Of a stretch of 32,712 nucleotides of DNA, positions 15,734-24,274 are shown piece after piece. The stretch spans positions 5,735-38,446 of the forward strand of contig DKXC01000095.1 in NCBI GenBank assembly GCA_002492045.1. Reading direction: 5' to 3'. The translations under genes were made by a program, and so were the position numbers. The notes beneath the pieces were generated by a model, which was given only the letters and a program-made list of their open reading frames with translations, ran no database searches and was not told the DNA's origin. The stretch comes from Micrococcaceae bacterium UBA7136. GTDB lineage: Bacteria > Actinomycetota > Actinomycetes > Actinomycetales > Micrococcaceae. Position 1 is the first letter of the stretch. Every line of letters begins with the position of its first letter.

Positions 15734-17470
15734 TTACTTGCCGTAGCTCCACTCTTCAATGTTCCAGGTCAGGGGGTACTGGCCGGGCTTGGGCTTAACA
15801 CCCTGCAGGTTCTCGTTGTAGGAGGTGACAGCAACCGACTGGAAGAGGGGCAGACCGTAGGCGTCCTTGAAGAGCTCACCATCTGCCTGCATCTTCAGCT
15901 CTTCAATCCGGGCGGTGTCGGTGGTCCGCATGATGTTTTCTGCGGCCTCATCGACGGTGCTGTTGGAGTAGCTGGTGAAGTTAGAGGAAGAACCAGACTT
16001 GAAGATCTGGCCCAGGGTGCCGTTACCAACGCCAGAGGAAACCCAACCGAAGATGGAGGCCTCGTAGTCGCCACCGGCCAGCATGCTGCTCCACTGTTCG
16101 CTACCGGAGTCAACAACTACGAAACCGGCCTTTTCGGCGGATTCCTTAATCATCTGGAAGGTGTTGACGCGGTTGGAGTTCTTGGAGTTGTACAGGATCC
16201 GGATGGTGGGGGTCTGGCCGTTCAGCAGCTCCTTAGCCTTGGCGATATTGGCGTCCATATCGTTTGAGGGGTAGTCACTGGAGTTGTTGGACTGAACAGT
16301 CTTAGCGTAGTTTTCAGCGTCAGAGACCAGGTAGAGCTGGGAGTTCAGAACCTTAGCATCAGAGTTCATGGGCTTGATCAGCTTGTCGACGATGTCCTGG
16401 CGGGGAACGGTCAGCAAGAAGGCCTTGCGGACGTTCGCATCAGCGAAGGGGGAGCCTTCCTGCATGTTGAGGTCCAGGTGGTCGTAGGCCTGATCAGCCT
16501 GGGGAGTGGTGACTACACCGCTGAGGCCCTCCAGCTGAGAGACAGTGTCAATGGAGGCCTGGGGGGCTACAGCGTCTACTTCGCCGTTCTGCAGGGCCTG
16601 TACCTGACCTGCGGCATCAGGCAGAACCTTGAGCACAACTTCCTGGATGGCGGGCTTGGTGCTGCCCTGGTAGTTGGGGTTAGCGGTCAGGGTAACAGAC
16701 TGGTTCTCGATGACGTCGCTGACCAGGTAGGGGCCGTTACCTACCAGCAGCTTCTCGTCGGAGGGCTTGGTGGTGGTGTCGTAGGCGGTGTTCCAGGCTT
16801 CAGCGATCTTGGTCAGCTTATCGTTGTTTTCGCCGGGGGTGGCGCTTTCGAGGGTCTCAACCAGTTCTGCCTCGGTCATCCCTGCCAGTTCTGCAACCAC
16901 GTGGGCGGGCTTGGAGAGGTCGTAGACGGTCTCCCAGTCAGCGAAGGCGGTGGGGTAGGTGAAGGAGATGGAGCGATCGTCCTTGGTGGTGGGCTTACCT
17001 GCGGCAGCAAGACCGGAGGAGTCACCAGCGTAGTCGAAGTACTGGACGCCGTTTTCGTCCTGGCTGTTGAAGTGGCCAGAGATAGCGGCCCAGGCCAGAA
17101 GCAGGTCGCCCTTGTCGATATCGTTGCCGTCAGACCACTTCTGGCCTTCGTTGACGGTGTAATCGACCTTGATGCCTTCACCTTCGGGAGACATCTGGTA
17201 GGTGCCGAACCAGTCGTTGTGGCGGACCTCGAACTTGTCAGTCACGGTGTAGAAGCCCGTGTTGGTCATGGAGCTGATGATGCCGTTGGTGTCTGAGTTA
17301 CCGGTGGAGGTGCCGGTGTTCAGAGAGGAGAAAACATTGGTGATCGCAATGGATACGGAGCTGTCGTTAGTGGTCGCGTTGTTGCTGGAACCGCTGGTGG
17401 CGCAGGCTGAAAGGGTCAGTGCGCAGACAGCTGAGAGGCCGAGTGCGGAATAGGCGCGCTTCTTGGTCAT
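15734..17470 (-). CDS. Oligopeptide-type ABC transporter substrate-binding lipoprotein (SBP family 5)
   Basis: This 578-residue protein starts with a lipoprotein signal peptide: KKR, a hydrophobic stretch, then lipobox LSAC with Cys at residue 23. A Ser/Thr/Asn-rich linker follows, then a family 5 solute-binding fold, with 'VDYTVNEGQKWSDGNDIDKGDLLLAW' region wording and 'LLVGNGPYLVSDV' in the middle. It is anchored outside the membrane and delivers peptides to the permease pair encoded downstream. ATG at 17470 is chosen because AAGGAG lies 7 bases before it and the signal peptide begins there; the longer frame to 17554 adds nothing. It is the first gene of the cluster. The peptide specificity is unknown. 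Confidence 0.93.
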   Translation of the reverse strand: MTKKRAYSALGLSAVCALTLSACATSGSSNNATTNDSSVSIAITNVFSSLNTGTSTGNSDTNGIISSMTNTGFYTVTDKFEVRHNDWFGTYQMSPEGEGIKVDYTVNEGQKWSDGNDIDKGDLLLAWAAISGHFNSQDENGVQYFDYAGDSSGLAAAGKPTTKDDRSISFTYPTAFADWETVYDLSKPAHVVAELAGMTEAELVETLESATPGENNDKLTKIAEAWNTAYDTTTKPSDEKLLVGNGPYLVSDVIENQSVTLTANPNYQGSTKPAIQEVVLKVLPDAAGQVQALQNGEVDAVAPQASIDTVSQLEGLSGVVTTPQADQAYDHLDLNMQEGSPFADANVRKAFLLTVPRQDIVDKLIKPMNSDAKVLNSQLYLVSDAENYAKTVQSNNSSDYPSNDMDANIAKAKELLNGQTPTIRILYNSKNSNRVNTFQMIKESAEKAGFVVVDSGSEQWSSMLAGGDYEASIFGWVSSGVGNGTLGQIFKSGSSSNFTSYSNSTVDEAAENIMRTTDTARIEELKMQADGELFKDAYGLPLFQSVAVTSYNENLQGVKPKPGQYPLTWNIEEWSYGK

Positions 17471-17540
17471 GGATGTCTCCTTGGTGGGAAGGCCAGTGTG
17501 TGTTCCACTGGGCGTGTCACCGCTAGCGGCCCCATGACCC

Positions 17541-17564
17541 CACAAGGAGGTCAAGTGCCTTGTG
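17541..17564. promoter_or_regulatory. Inverted repeat upstream of the binding-lipoprotein gene
   Basis: CACAAGG and CCTTGTG form a perfect 7-bp inverted repeat with a 10-base spacer, 70 bases before the ATG at 17470. It looks like an operator for a dimeric regulator. The rest of the 339-base gap (17471-17809) holds a possible - strand -10 (TACTAT, 17586-17591) without a convincing -35, and the PTS terminator; I see no gene in it. Confidence 0.35.
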
Positions 17565-17712
17565 TCACACGCAGTGTTAGGAACAATAGTAAGGCATATT
17601 CCTATCTTTGCGCCAGCTTATCCCAAAAAATTTTCCCAACCTTCCCCTCGCCTAGGCCCCCAGCTCCTAACCATGCGGACCTGCTCAATACCGGCCTCCT
17701 GCTAGAAGCAGG

Positions 17713-17774
17713 CAAATAAAAACCACCCCGGGCGTCCACAGGTGAAAAACTCACCAGCGGACGGCCGGGGCGGT
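17713..17774 (-). terminator. Rho-independent terminator of the PTS gene
   Basis: On the - strand ACCGCCCCGG (17774-17765) pairs with CCGGGGTGGT (17731-17722), with an inner GGTGAG/CTCACC-type hairpin, followed by TTTTTATTT. It is 36 bases beyond the stop at 17810. Confidence 0.9.
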
Positions 17775-17809
17775 CTCTTAGTAGCAGCGGACGCTAGGGC
17801 CCAGGGGCG

Positions 17810-19891
17810 CTACTTGGTGGTGACCTTAAGCAGGCTGGAAGCGCCGGGGGTCATCTGACCCTGCTGGCCCTCAACCTCAGCGAAGGTCTTAGTGTTGGTG
17901 ACCAGAACCGGGGTGACGGTGGAGTAACCGGCAGCCTCAATCTTGGCGGTGTCAAAGGTCAGCAGCAGGTCGCCGGGGTTAACCCGCTGACCCTTCTCAA
18001 CCTTGACGTCGAAGCCCTCACCGTTCATGTTGACGGTGTCGATACCAACGTGAATCAGCAGCTCAACACCGTTATCCAGCTTGAGGCCAATAGCGTGACC
18101 AGACGGCATGGTGACAGTGACCTTACCGGCAGCGGGAGCTACCACGCTGTTACCGGAGGGCTTGATGGCGGCACCCTTACCCAGCTTGGCGGCGGCGAAG
18201 ATGGGGTCGGGAGTCTCAGACAGGTCGATAGCTTCACCCTCGATGGGGGAAGCAATCTCAAGAACCTCACCAGCGGTCTCAGCAGCAGCATCAGTCTGCT
18301 GGGCAGAGGCAGACCAGGGGGTCTTAGCCTCGGCAGCAGCAGCGGCAGCGGCGGGGGCAGCAGCTACAGCAGCCTCAACCTTCTCTTCAACCTTGGCCTC
18401 AGCGGCAGCCTTCTTATCGTCCTTAGACTCGTAACCGAAGACCAGAACACCAACCATGGCGCCAAAGAAGGCAATAGCCAGACCAATGATGTAGAGGTAC
18501 CAGGGCTGCATAGCCGGGATAGAAATCAGAGAGGTGAAGGCGAAGGCGTAGGACTGAACACCCAGGGCAGAAATGGTGGCACCACCAATGATGGCGGGAA
18601 CCAGAATCAGGGGGAAGACCCGCTTGTAGCGCAGAACAACACCGTAGAGGGAAGGCTCAGAGATACCACCCAGCAGACCGGAAGCAGCCGCACCGGTAGC
18701 GGTCTGACGCAGTTCCTTGTTGTTCTTAGCGGCAATAGCAACACCGGTAACAACACCGAAAACAGCGAAGTTGTAGGCACCCATGGGGGACTGGATGAAG
18801 TCAACACCATTGGTCTGCAGGTTGTTAATCATGACGGCGTTCAGGGGCCAGTGCAGACCCAGGGGAACCATGAAGAGGTAGAGACCAGCAATCAGGCCAC
18901 CTACCAGCCAGGGGGCAACCTCGTTGACGCCACCAATGAAGTCAGAGATAGCCAGGGCGAACTTGATACCGATGGGGCCAATCAGGAAGGCAGTCAAGGG
19001 AACCAGAATCATGACAGACAGCATGGGTACGAAGACCATGTGCAGCATGGTGGGGATGACCTTCTTAAGGAAGCGCTCCAGGGGTGCCAGCAGGGCGGCC
19101 GCGAAGAGGGGCGGGAAGATCTGACCGGTGTAGTTCATGACGTAGAGGGGCAGCTCCAGGCCGAAGAAAGGAACCTGAACGACGCCGTCCACGGCAATGT
19201 CATTGAAGCCCTGGAAGGTGCCGGTCATGAGAGCAGCGGGGATAGCCGCACCCACCCACATGTTGGCGCCCAGGCGCTGGGCAGCGGTTGCACCCAGCAT
19301 GATGGGCATGAACTGCAGGACCGACAGAGAAGCGGCCAGCATGATGAACCAGAAGGGGAAGGCAGCCCGCCACTCGTTCAGCATGGCGGCGGCAGCATCA
19401 GCATCAGCCAGGCGGGGGCCGTTGACGATGTCGATGTTAACAACCTGGCCGGTCAGGTCGGTGTACTGACCGAAGTAGCCCAGCTGCTGCAGGAAGACAA
19501 TCAGGGTCAGGATCATGGAGGTGCCCAGCAGCGCCCAGAGGATGGGGCGGAAAGCATCAGAGAGCACATCAAAGACTCGGGTCAGGGGGCTGGCCTTCTT
19601 TTCGTCCTTGCTGGACTCTCCACCCTTATCGTCGCCCAGGTTCTGCATGCCGGGCAGCTTGGTCATCTCGTTGTAGACAGCCTCAACCTTGTCGCCCAGA
19701 ACAACCTGGGTCTGACCGGACTGCTCAATGACAGAGAGGACGCCGGGGACCTTCTCAATGGCGTCCTTGTCGATGGCGCTGTTGGATTTGGGGGTCACGC
19801 GCAGGCGGGTTGCGCAGTGTGTGAAGTGGGAGATGTTCTCGGAGCCGCCCAGGCCCTTGAGAATCTCTGAACCCATCTGTGAGTTATTCAC
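17810..19891 (-). CDS. bglF: PTS beta-glucoside-family EIIBCA sugar permease
   Basis: A 693-residue three-domain phosphotransferase permease. EIIB is at the N-terminus with phospho-Cys26 in HCATRLR; EIIC follows with about ten membrane segments (roughly 100-480). An Ala/Glu-rich linker (about 490-560) leads to EIIA, with the phospho-His in HVGIDTV (about H614). It takes up and phosphorylates a sugar using phosphoenolpyruvate via HPr. The BCA order and the RAT site in its leader place it in the BglF group (beta-glucosides, possibly sucrose or trehalose); the exact sugar is not determined. The listed start is GTG at 19891; ATG at 19876 is an alternative, and no ideal ribosome binding site fits either. 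No phospho-glucosidase or antiterminator gene is next to it. Confidence 0.9.
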   Translation of the reverse strand: MNNSQMGSEILKGLGGSENISHFTHCATRLRVTPKSNSAIDKDAIEKVPGVLSVIEQSGQTQVVLGDKVEAVYNEMTKLPGMQNLGDDKGGESSKDEKKASPLTRVFDVLSDAFRPILWALLGTSMILTLIVFLQQLGYFGQYTDLTGQVVNIDIVNGPRLADADAAAAMLNEWRAAFPFWFIMLAASLSVLQFMPIMLGATAAQRLGANMWVGAAIPAALMTGTFQGFNDIAVDGVVQVPFFGLELPLYVMNYTGQIFPPLFAAALLAPLERFLKKVIPTMLHMVFVPMLSVMILVPLTAFLIGPIGIKFALAISDFIGGVNEVAPWLVGGLIAGLYLFMVPLGLHWPLNAVMINNLQTNGVDFIQSPMGAYNFAVFGVVTGVAIAAKNNKELRQTATGAAASGLLGGISEPSLYGVVLRYKRVFPLILVPAIIGGATISALGVQSYAFAFTSLISIPAMQPWYLYIIGLAIAFFGAMVGVLVFGYESKDDKKAAAEAKVEEKVEAAVAAAPAAAAAAAEAKTPWSASAQQTDAAAETAGEVLEIASPIEGEAIDLSETPDPIFAAAKLGKGAAIKPSGNSVVAPAAGKVTVTMPSGHAIGLKLDNGVELLIHVGIDTVNMNGEGFDVKVEKGQRVNPGDLLLTFDTAKIEAAGYSTVTPVLVTNTKTFAEVEGQQGQMTPGASSLLKVTTK

Positions 19892-19931
19892 CTAAGGTAA
19901 CTTTCTAGCTGGATGCCAGGACAGTTACTCT

Positions 19932-20044
19932 TAAAACCAAAAAGACCCGAGCTGCTATCCGACTCACCTAACCCTAGTGGGTAGACCTCTGCCCTGGTTG
20001 GCAACCCTTAGACCGGTGCCGGGGCTGATAGCAACTCAGGTCTT
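19932..20044 (-). terminator. Conditional terminator in the PTS leader
   Basis: On the - strand AAGACCTGAGTTGCTATC (20044-20027) pairs along its whole 18-base length, with two G.U pairs, to GATAGCAGCTCGGGTCTT (19959-19942), then TTTTTGGTTTT. The 5' arm overlaps the 3' part of the RAT, so the two structures exclude each other. The loop is unusually long (67 bases). Confidence 0.85.
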
Positions 20045-20067
20045 GCCTGCTCAAACAGTAACAATCC
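20038..20067 (-). promoter_or_regulatory. RAT: ribonucleic antiterminator for a BglG/LicT-family protein
   Basis: The - strand reads GGATTGTTACTG, then seven bases, then GCAGGCAAGACCT, matching the conserved RAT of bgl/lic/sac operons almost base for base. In the known systems the dimeric antiterminator protein binds here when its sugar is present and blocks the overlapping terminator. The antiterminator gene itself is not in this window. Confidence 0.92.
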
Positions 20068-20088
20068 TGACGATGTTCTTATCTTGTC

Positions 20089-20105
20089 TGGGCCTTGCAG
20101 GCCCA
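20089..20105. promoter_or_regulatory. Short palindrome upstream of the RAT
   Basis: TGGGCCT and AGGCCCA flank TGC, a perfect 7-bp inverted repeat, 21 bases upstream of the RAT in the PTS direction and 43 bases beyond the DUF4143 gene stop. It could be an operator or a weak terminator lacking a T-run. Confidence 0.35.
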
Positions 20106-20148
20106 ATCGTCCTTAAGGTTACTCCCTGACCAGCAGACAGGGCAAGCC

Positions 20149-21414
20149 CTAAGAAGCCTCAGGAACTGCAAGGGCAGAGAGAGGGATAACATGGATCCCT
20201 GACTCCAGCGTGAAGCCGAACTCTCCACCAGTAATAACAGCTAGGAACCGAGGCTGCCCCCGCCGTTCCGTATTGACGGTATGAGCTAGCTTGAGCAGGG
20301 TCTTCTCAGCCTGGGCTAAGGTCTTGTCTGAGGACCCAAGTTTGATTTCTAAGGCAGCCCAAGAACCATCAGGAAATTCCAGGATAAGGTCAGATTCTAG
20401 GCCGTTGCTATCTCGGTAGTGGAAGGTTTGGGCGTCAAGCACACTTGCGTAGGTTCGGATATCTCGAACAGCCATATTTTCAAAGAGTTGACCAAAATAT
20501 TCGGGGTCTTGAGCTAAAACAGTTGCTGAAATACCCAAGCTGGCACAGGCGAGGGCAGGCTCGGTAAGCATGAGCTTAGCCTGGTTGCGTAGCCTAGCCT
20601 TAGACCTGACAGCTACGCTCCAGGCAGGTAGTTCTTCCAGGATAAATATTCTGCTGAGAGCATCTAGATAGGTGCGAACCGACTTAGCTGAAATTTCAGT
20701 CCCATCAGCATTAACATCTTTAGCTAGGGTGCTGGCTGTAACCTCACTGCCGATATTGCGTGAGAGAGACTGGAAGAGCCGGGTAAAACGTACTGTATCT
20801 GGGCGACTTCCCAGTAATTCAGGGACGTGAAGGGTGCTCAGATCTTCTACATAGGACCTGTTGAAGCGCATAGCAAAAGAGAGCTTCTGATCTAGCAGGG
20901 AGGGCCAGCCTCCGGTGACTGCGGCTTCTGCCAACTCCTGGTAGGTGAGTTTTGCTCTGACGCCAGAGAGCTTACTTTTGCTGGTCAGCTGCCCCAGGTC
21001 AACAAGATTGCTTGATTTTTCAGATTCGGCCAGGGTCATAGGGCGCATTCTGAGGCGGCCTATACGGCCTACTCCTGTATGGCGACGGGCTTCATCTGCT
21101 GGTGTTGCAGAACCAGACAGAATGAACTGACCTGCTTTCTGCCTGGCGTCAATCTCATGGCGCAAAGAGTTCCACACCTGGGGTTGAAGCTGCCATTCGT
21201 CGATAAGCCGCGGGGTTTCCCCTGCCAGGGTGTAGGAAGGATCTAGCTCTATCAGCTTGCTCATACGGGGGTCATCCAGGCGGATGCTGCTGGCTGAATG
21301 TTCTAGGCCTGTTGATGTTTTCCCACAGGCTCGGGCCCCTTCAATAACGACGCCGCCGAAGCCTGAGAGAAGCTCAGGAAGAACCTTATCAACTGCTCTA
21401 GCTAGATACCTCAT
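20149..21414 (-). CDS. ATP-binding protein with AAA domain and C-terminal DUF4143
   Basis: A 421-residue protein with P-loop GARACGKT (26-33), Walker B PRLIDEW (68-74) and sensor FILSGSATP (98-105), followed by the DUF4143 region. The C-terminal part has a PD-(D/E)XK-like pattern, D342...E356-x-K358 (SDLILEF and LEIKLG), as in many members of this family. A winged-helix-like segment lies between (AKDVNADGTEISAKSVRTYLD, about 231-250). Such genes are widespread, often multicopy, and of unknown role; links to defence or DNA processing are speculative. ATG at 21414 follows a row of four 23-bp tandem repeats that may be its operator. It is downstream of the P-type ATPase gene but probably has its own promoter. 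Confidence 0.85.
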   Translation of the reverse strand: MRYLARAVDKVLPELLSGFGGVVIEGARACGKTSTGLEHSASSIRLDDPRMSKLIELDPSYTLAGETPRLIDEWQLQPQVWNSLRHEIDARQKAGQFILSGSATPADEARRHTGVGRIGRLRMRPMTLAESEKSSNLVDLGQLTSKSKLSGVRAKLTYQELAEAAVTGGWPSLLDQKLSFAMRFNRSYVEDLSTLHVPELLGSRPDTVRFTRLFQSLSRNIGSEVTASTLAKDVNADGTEISAKSVRTYLDALSRIFILEELPAWSVAVRSKARLRNQAKLMLTEPALACASLGISATVLAQDPEYFGQLFENMAVRDIRTYASVLDAQTFHYRDSNGLESDLILEFPDGSWAALEIKLGSSDKTLAQAEKTLLKLAHTVNTERRGQPRFLAVITGGEFGFTLESGIHVIPLSALAVPEAS

Positions 21415-21462
21415 GGGTTCTTATCCTAGCAAAGAAACTCCTTGCCAGATGCTTCCAAGTAC

Positions 21463-21554
21463 ACTTTTGCAGGATTTTTGAGGGAACTCTTGCAGGGTTT
21501 TAAAGTTCACTTTTGCAGGGTTTTTGAGGGTTCTTCTGCAGATTTTCTTCCTCT
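21463..21554. repeat. Four tandem 23-bp repeats (iteron-like)
   Basis: Units begin at 21463, 21486, 21509 and 21532, exactly 23 bases apart. The shared core is ACTTTTGCAGGGTTTTTGAG; units 1 and 3 are nearly identical, unit 2 diverges in its second half, and unit 4 keeps CTTCTGCAG. The array fills most of the 146-base gap between the P-type ATPase stop (21561) and the DUF4143 gene start (21414). Confidence 0.9.
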
Positions 21555-21560
21555 AGCCTC

Positions 21561-24095
21561 CTAAGAAGCCTGGGCCTCCTGGACGGCAGCCAGGGCAGCC
21601 GGATGCTTGGCCGCAATCCAGGCCCGGTGCAGACGCAGATTCACCTCGATCAGCAGGTAACCAAGCAAGGCCACCAGCAGAACAGCCTGCAGGTAGGCCC
21701 CCTGCGGTAGCACAAACTGGTGGTACCAGAGGGAGACCGGCAGGGTCAAGACCAGGGCCAGGCCCGCATACATAGAGGCAACAATAGCCAGGTTCCTACC
21801 CCGCAGCGGACGCAGCACCGTCGTCATGTTATAGACACCCATCAGCACCAGGGCCAGGAAGGTAGCCGTCTGCAAGGTGGCTGTCTGCTGGCCCAGGGCC
21901 CGGCCGTAACCATTCACAAAAACCAGCACCGAGGTAATAATCAGGGCCGTCGGCAGGGCATAGTGGAGGGCCCGACCCAAGAACCCCGAAACATAGCGGC
22001 GCTTATTGGGCAGCATGGTGATAAAGAAGGCCGGGGCACCCACAATCAGCAGGTCAGCCGTTGAATACTGGCGGGGCAGGAAGGGGAAGTTCCAGCAGAG
22101 AATACCCAGGGTGACGCCCAGCATGATAGCGAAGGCCGTCTTGGTCAAGAAGAGGTTAGTCACCCGCTCAATATTGGCAATAATCTTGCGTCCCTCAGCC
22201 AGGACGCCAGGCAGCCGGTCAAAGCGGCCGTCCAAGAGCACCAGGCGAGAGACCGCCTTAGTGGCCGGGGCAGCATTACCCATGGCAATACCCAGATCAG
22301 CGTGCTTGAGGGCCAGAGCATCGTTAATGCCGTCACCGGTCATGGCCACCACATGCCCGGCCTCCCGCAGGCCCAGCACCATGTTCTTCTTCTGCTCGGG
22401 TGAGACCCGGCCAAAGACGGCGTGGCTACGGGCAGCCTCAACCAGCTGGGGGCCAGACTCGGGCAGGGTAGAGGCGTCCACGGCCCCAGCTGAGACATCC
22501 ATACCGGCTGCTGCTGCGGCAGCTGCCACCGTCCGGGGGTTATCGCCCGAGAAAACCTTAAGGTCAATGCCCTGGCTACGGAAATAAGCCAGGGTTTCAG
22601 GGGCCTCAGACCGCACCTGCTCCCGGAAAATAATCAGCAACTGGGGTGCCAGGCCTGCTGGAACTCGGGTGGCTACCTTACCGTCGCTGCTCCGTTCCAG
22701 GGCCGGGGCGTGGGCCAGAACTAGCACTCGCAGGCCGCTATCGGCCAGGTCTCCAGCCTGGGTACGGGCGGGAGAATCTGCTGCTAGCAGGGCCTCGGGG
22801 GCACCCAGTAGCCAGGCGCCGCTTCCAGCCAGTTCCACACCGCTAAAACGCAGGGCAGAGGAGAAAGGCAGGACGCCAGTTGCCTGGGGGGCCTGCTCAC
22901 CAGCCGGGGCGGCAGAGGCTAGGGCCTGGGCGAAGGGTTCCTTGAGGGCGGCGGCAGTGGGGTTAGCGTTCTGATCAGCACCCAACCAGCCCAGGGCCGC
23001 ATCCCAGCCGGACTCAAGCTGCTGGGGACGGGTGGAAGTTTCGGCCTGCTCACCCCAGAGCAGCTGGCCCTCCAAAGTCTGGACAGAATCCAGGCGGACA
23101 CCGCCCTCAGTCAGGGTGCCGGTCTTATCGAAACAGACCGTATCAACCCGGGCCAGCACCTCAACTGCAGGCTGCTCCTGAATCAGAACCTCCTGGCCGG
23201 CTAGCTTAACTGAGGCTACCGCAAAAGAAATGGTGGTCATGAGGGCCAGGCCCTGAGGCACCATGGAAGCAACAGAAGAAACAGAGGTAATGAGGGCGCC
23301 CCGCCAGGCATCCGTTGCCAGGGCAGTCTCCCAGCCACCGGCAGCCTGCATCTGGCCGTTGAGCACAATGGCAATAATGGGCAGCAGGGCCAGGGTAATC
23401 CACTTGACTACCTTCTCCATACCGGCCCGCAACTCAGAGTGAATCTGGCTGAACTGGCGGGCCTCAGAGGTAATCTTGGCCGCCCGCGAAGAAGCACCCA
23501 CCGCTGAAAGGCGGGCCCGGCCAGAGCCGCCCACCACCGAGGAAGCAGAGAGAAGCTTATCGCCCGGCTGCTTGGCAATGGGGTCATTTTCACCGGTCAG
23601 CAGGGACTCATCAACGTCCAGGCCCTCACTGCTGAGCACCACTGCGTCAGCTGGTACCTGGTCGCCGCGGCCCAGCAGAACCAGGTCGTCCAGAACCAGC
23701 TGGTCGATAGGTACCTGGCTGATCTGGCCGTCCCGGATGACACGGATGGGGTCTCGGCGTAGTAGGGCAATCTTGTCTAGCTGACGCTTGGCCGAGTATT
23801 CCTGGGTGAAGCCAATGACCACGTTGGCAATGGCAGCCAAGAGAAAGAGGGTGTCCAGCAAGGAACCCACCAGAATAACGGCCAGGCCGCAGAGACCCAG
23901 CACCAGGTTGAAGATGGTGAAGAGATGGGTGCGAATAATGGTGGCCGTGGAGCGGGAAGTGCTCTTGTCCTGCTGGTTGGTCAGCCCGGCCTGCTGCCTC
24001 TGGGCGACCTCCTGACTGGTCAAGCCCTGGGCTAGCAGCTGGTCGTCGGAGGGGCTGCTGGGCCTGGCTGTGGGGGCAGAGGAGGTCTGAGACAT
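21561..24095 (-). CDS. Cation-transporting P-type ATPase (CtpE-like)
   Basis: An 844-residue membrane pump with all core P-type motifs: actuator-domain TGEN (167-170; the last residue is Asn rather than the common Ser), PQGL in the M4 helix (280-283), phosphorylated Asp323 in DKTGTLT, GAPE (431-434, without the preceding Lys of KGAPE) and hinge TGDGINDA (586-593). Two helices precede the actuator domain and a block of hydrophobic segments ends the protein (about 640-820). No N-terminal metal-binding CXXC is present, so a copper or cadmium pump is unlikely. Overall layout suggests the CtpE group, described as a calcium transporter in mycobacteria; ion specificity is inferred. ATG at 24095 has AAGGA about 7 bases upstream. 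Confidence 0.9.
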   Translation of the reverse strand: MSQTSSAPTARPSSPSDDQLLAQGLTSQEVAQRQQAGLTNQQDKSTSRSTATIIRTHLFTIFNLVLGLCGLAVILVGSLLDTLFLLAAIANVVIGFTQEYSAKRQLDKIALLRRDPIRVIRDGQISQVPIDQLVLDDLVLLGRGDQVPADAVVLSSEGLDVDESLLTGENDPIAKQPGDKLLSASSVVGGSGRARLSAVGASSRAAKITSEARQFSQIHSELRAGMEKVVKWITLALLPIIAIVLNGQMQAAGGWETALATDAWRGALITSVSSVASMVPQGLALMTTISFAVASVKLAGQEVLIQEQPAVEVLARVDTVCFDKTGTLTEGGVRLDSVQTLEGQLLWGEQAETSTRPQQLESGWDAALGWLGADQNANPTAAALKEPFAQALASAAPAGEQAPQATGVLPFSSALRFSGVELAGSGAWLLGAPEALLAADSPARTQAGDLADSGLRVLVLAHAPALERSSDGKVATRVPAGLAPQLLIIFREQVRSEAPETLAYFRSQGIDLKVFSGDNPRTVAAAAAAAGMDVSAGAVDASTLPESGPQLVEAARSHAVFGRVSPEQKKNMVLGLREAGHVVAMTGDGINDALALKHADLGIAMGNAAPATKAVSRLVLLDGRFDRLPGVLAEGRKIIANIERVTNLFLTKTAFAIMLGVTLGILCWNFPFLPRQYSTADLLIVGAPAFFITMLPNKRRYVSGFLGRALHYALPTALIITSVLVFVNGYGRALGQQTATLQTATFLALVLMGVYNMTTVLRPLRGRNLAIVASMYAGLALVLTLPVSLWYHQFVLPQGAYLQAVLLVALLGYLLIEVNLRLHRAWIAAKHPAALAAVQEAQAS

Positions 24096-24200
24096 AGGCT
24101 TCCTTGGGCGTCAGAGGACGGGGATATCCCTCTAGTTTAGTGGACGGTGCCGAGCGTATCCCCTTTTTGTACTCTGGGGCTAAAAGAGCGCCCTCTTACT

Positions 24201-24260
24201 GGGGCGGTAATCTTTGCATCTGCCGGTCATTTTTGACCGTCCCCTGCAAAGAACACCGCC
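24201..24260. repeat. About 60-bp palindromic element, copy A
   Basis: Outer arms GGCGGTAATCTTTGCA and TGCAAAGAACACCGCC and an inner CGGTCA/TGACCG stem with a T-rich tip form an imperfect hairpin. Its reverse complement matches copies B (25322-25382) and C (26443-26503). It ends 14 bases beyond the stop of the AbiEi/DUF559 gene at 24275. Confidence 0.9.
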
Positions 24261-24274
24261 TCGAGATTTCAGCC

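Noticed and set aside
16478..17296. 272-residue open frame opposite the binding lipoprotein
   Set aside because: Antisense shadow; no start signal, no family features.
18050..19870. 606-residue open frame opposite the PTS gene
   Set aside because: It mirrors the codon pattern of the PTS gene, is rich in Gly, Gln and Asn low-complexity stretches, and shows no domain. The PTS reading has clear active-site motifs.
21463..21554. 23-bp repeats as a CRISPR array
   Set aside because: Units are directly abutted with no unique spacers and there are no cas genes in the window.
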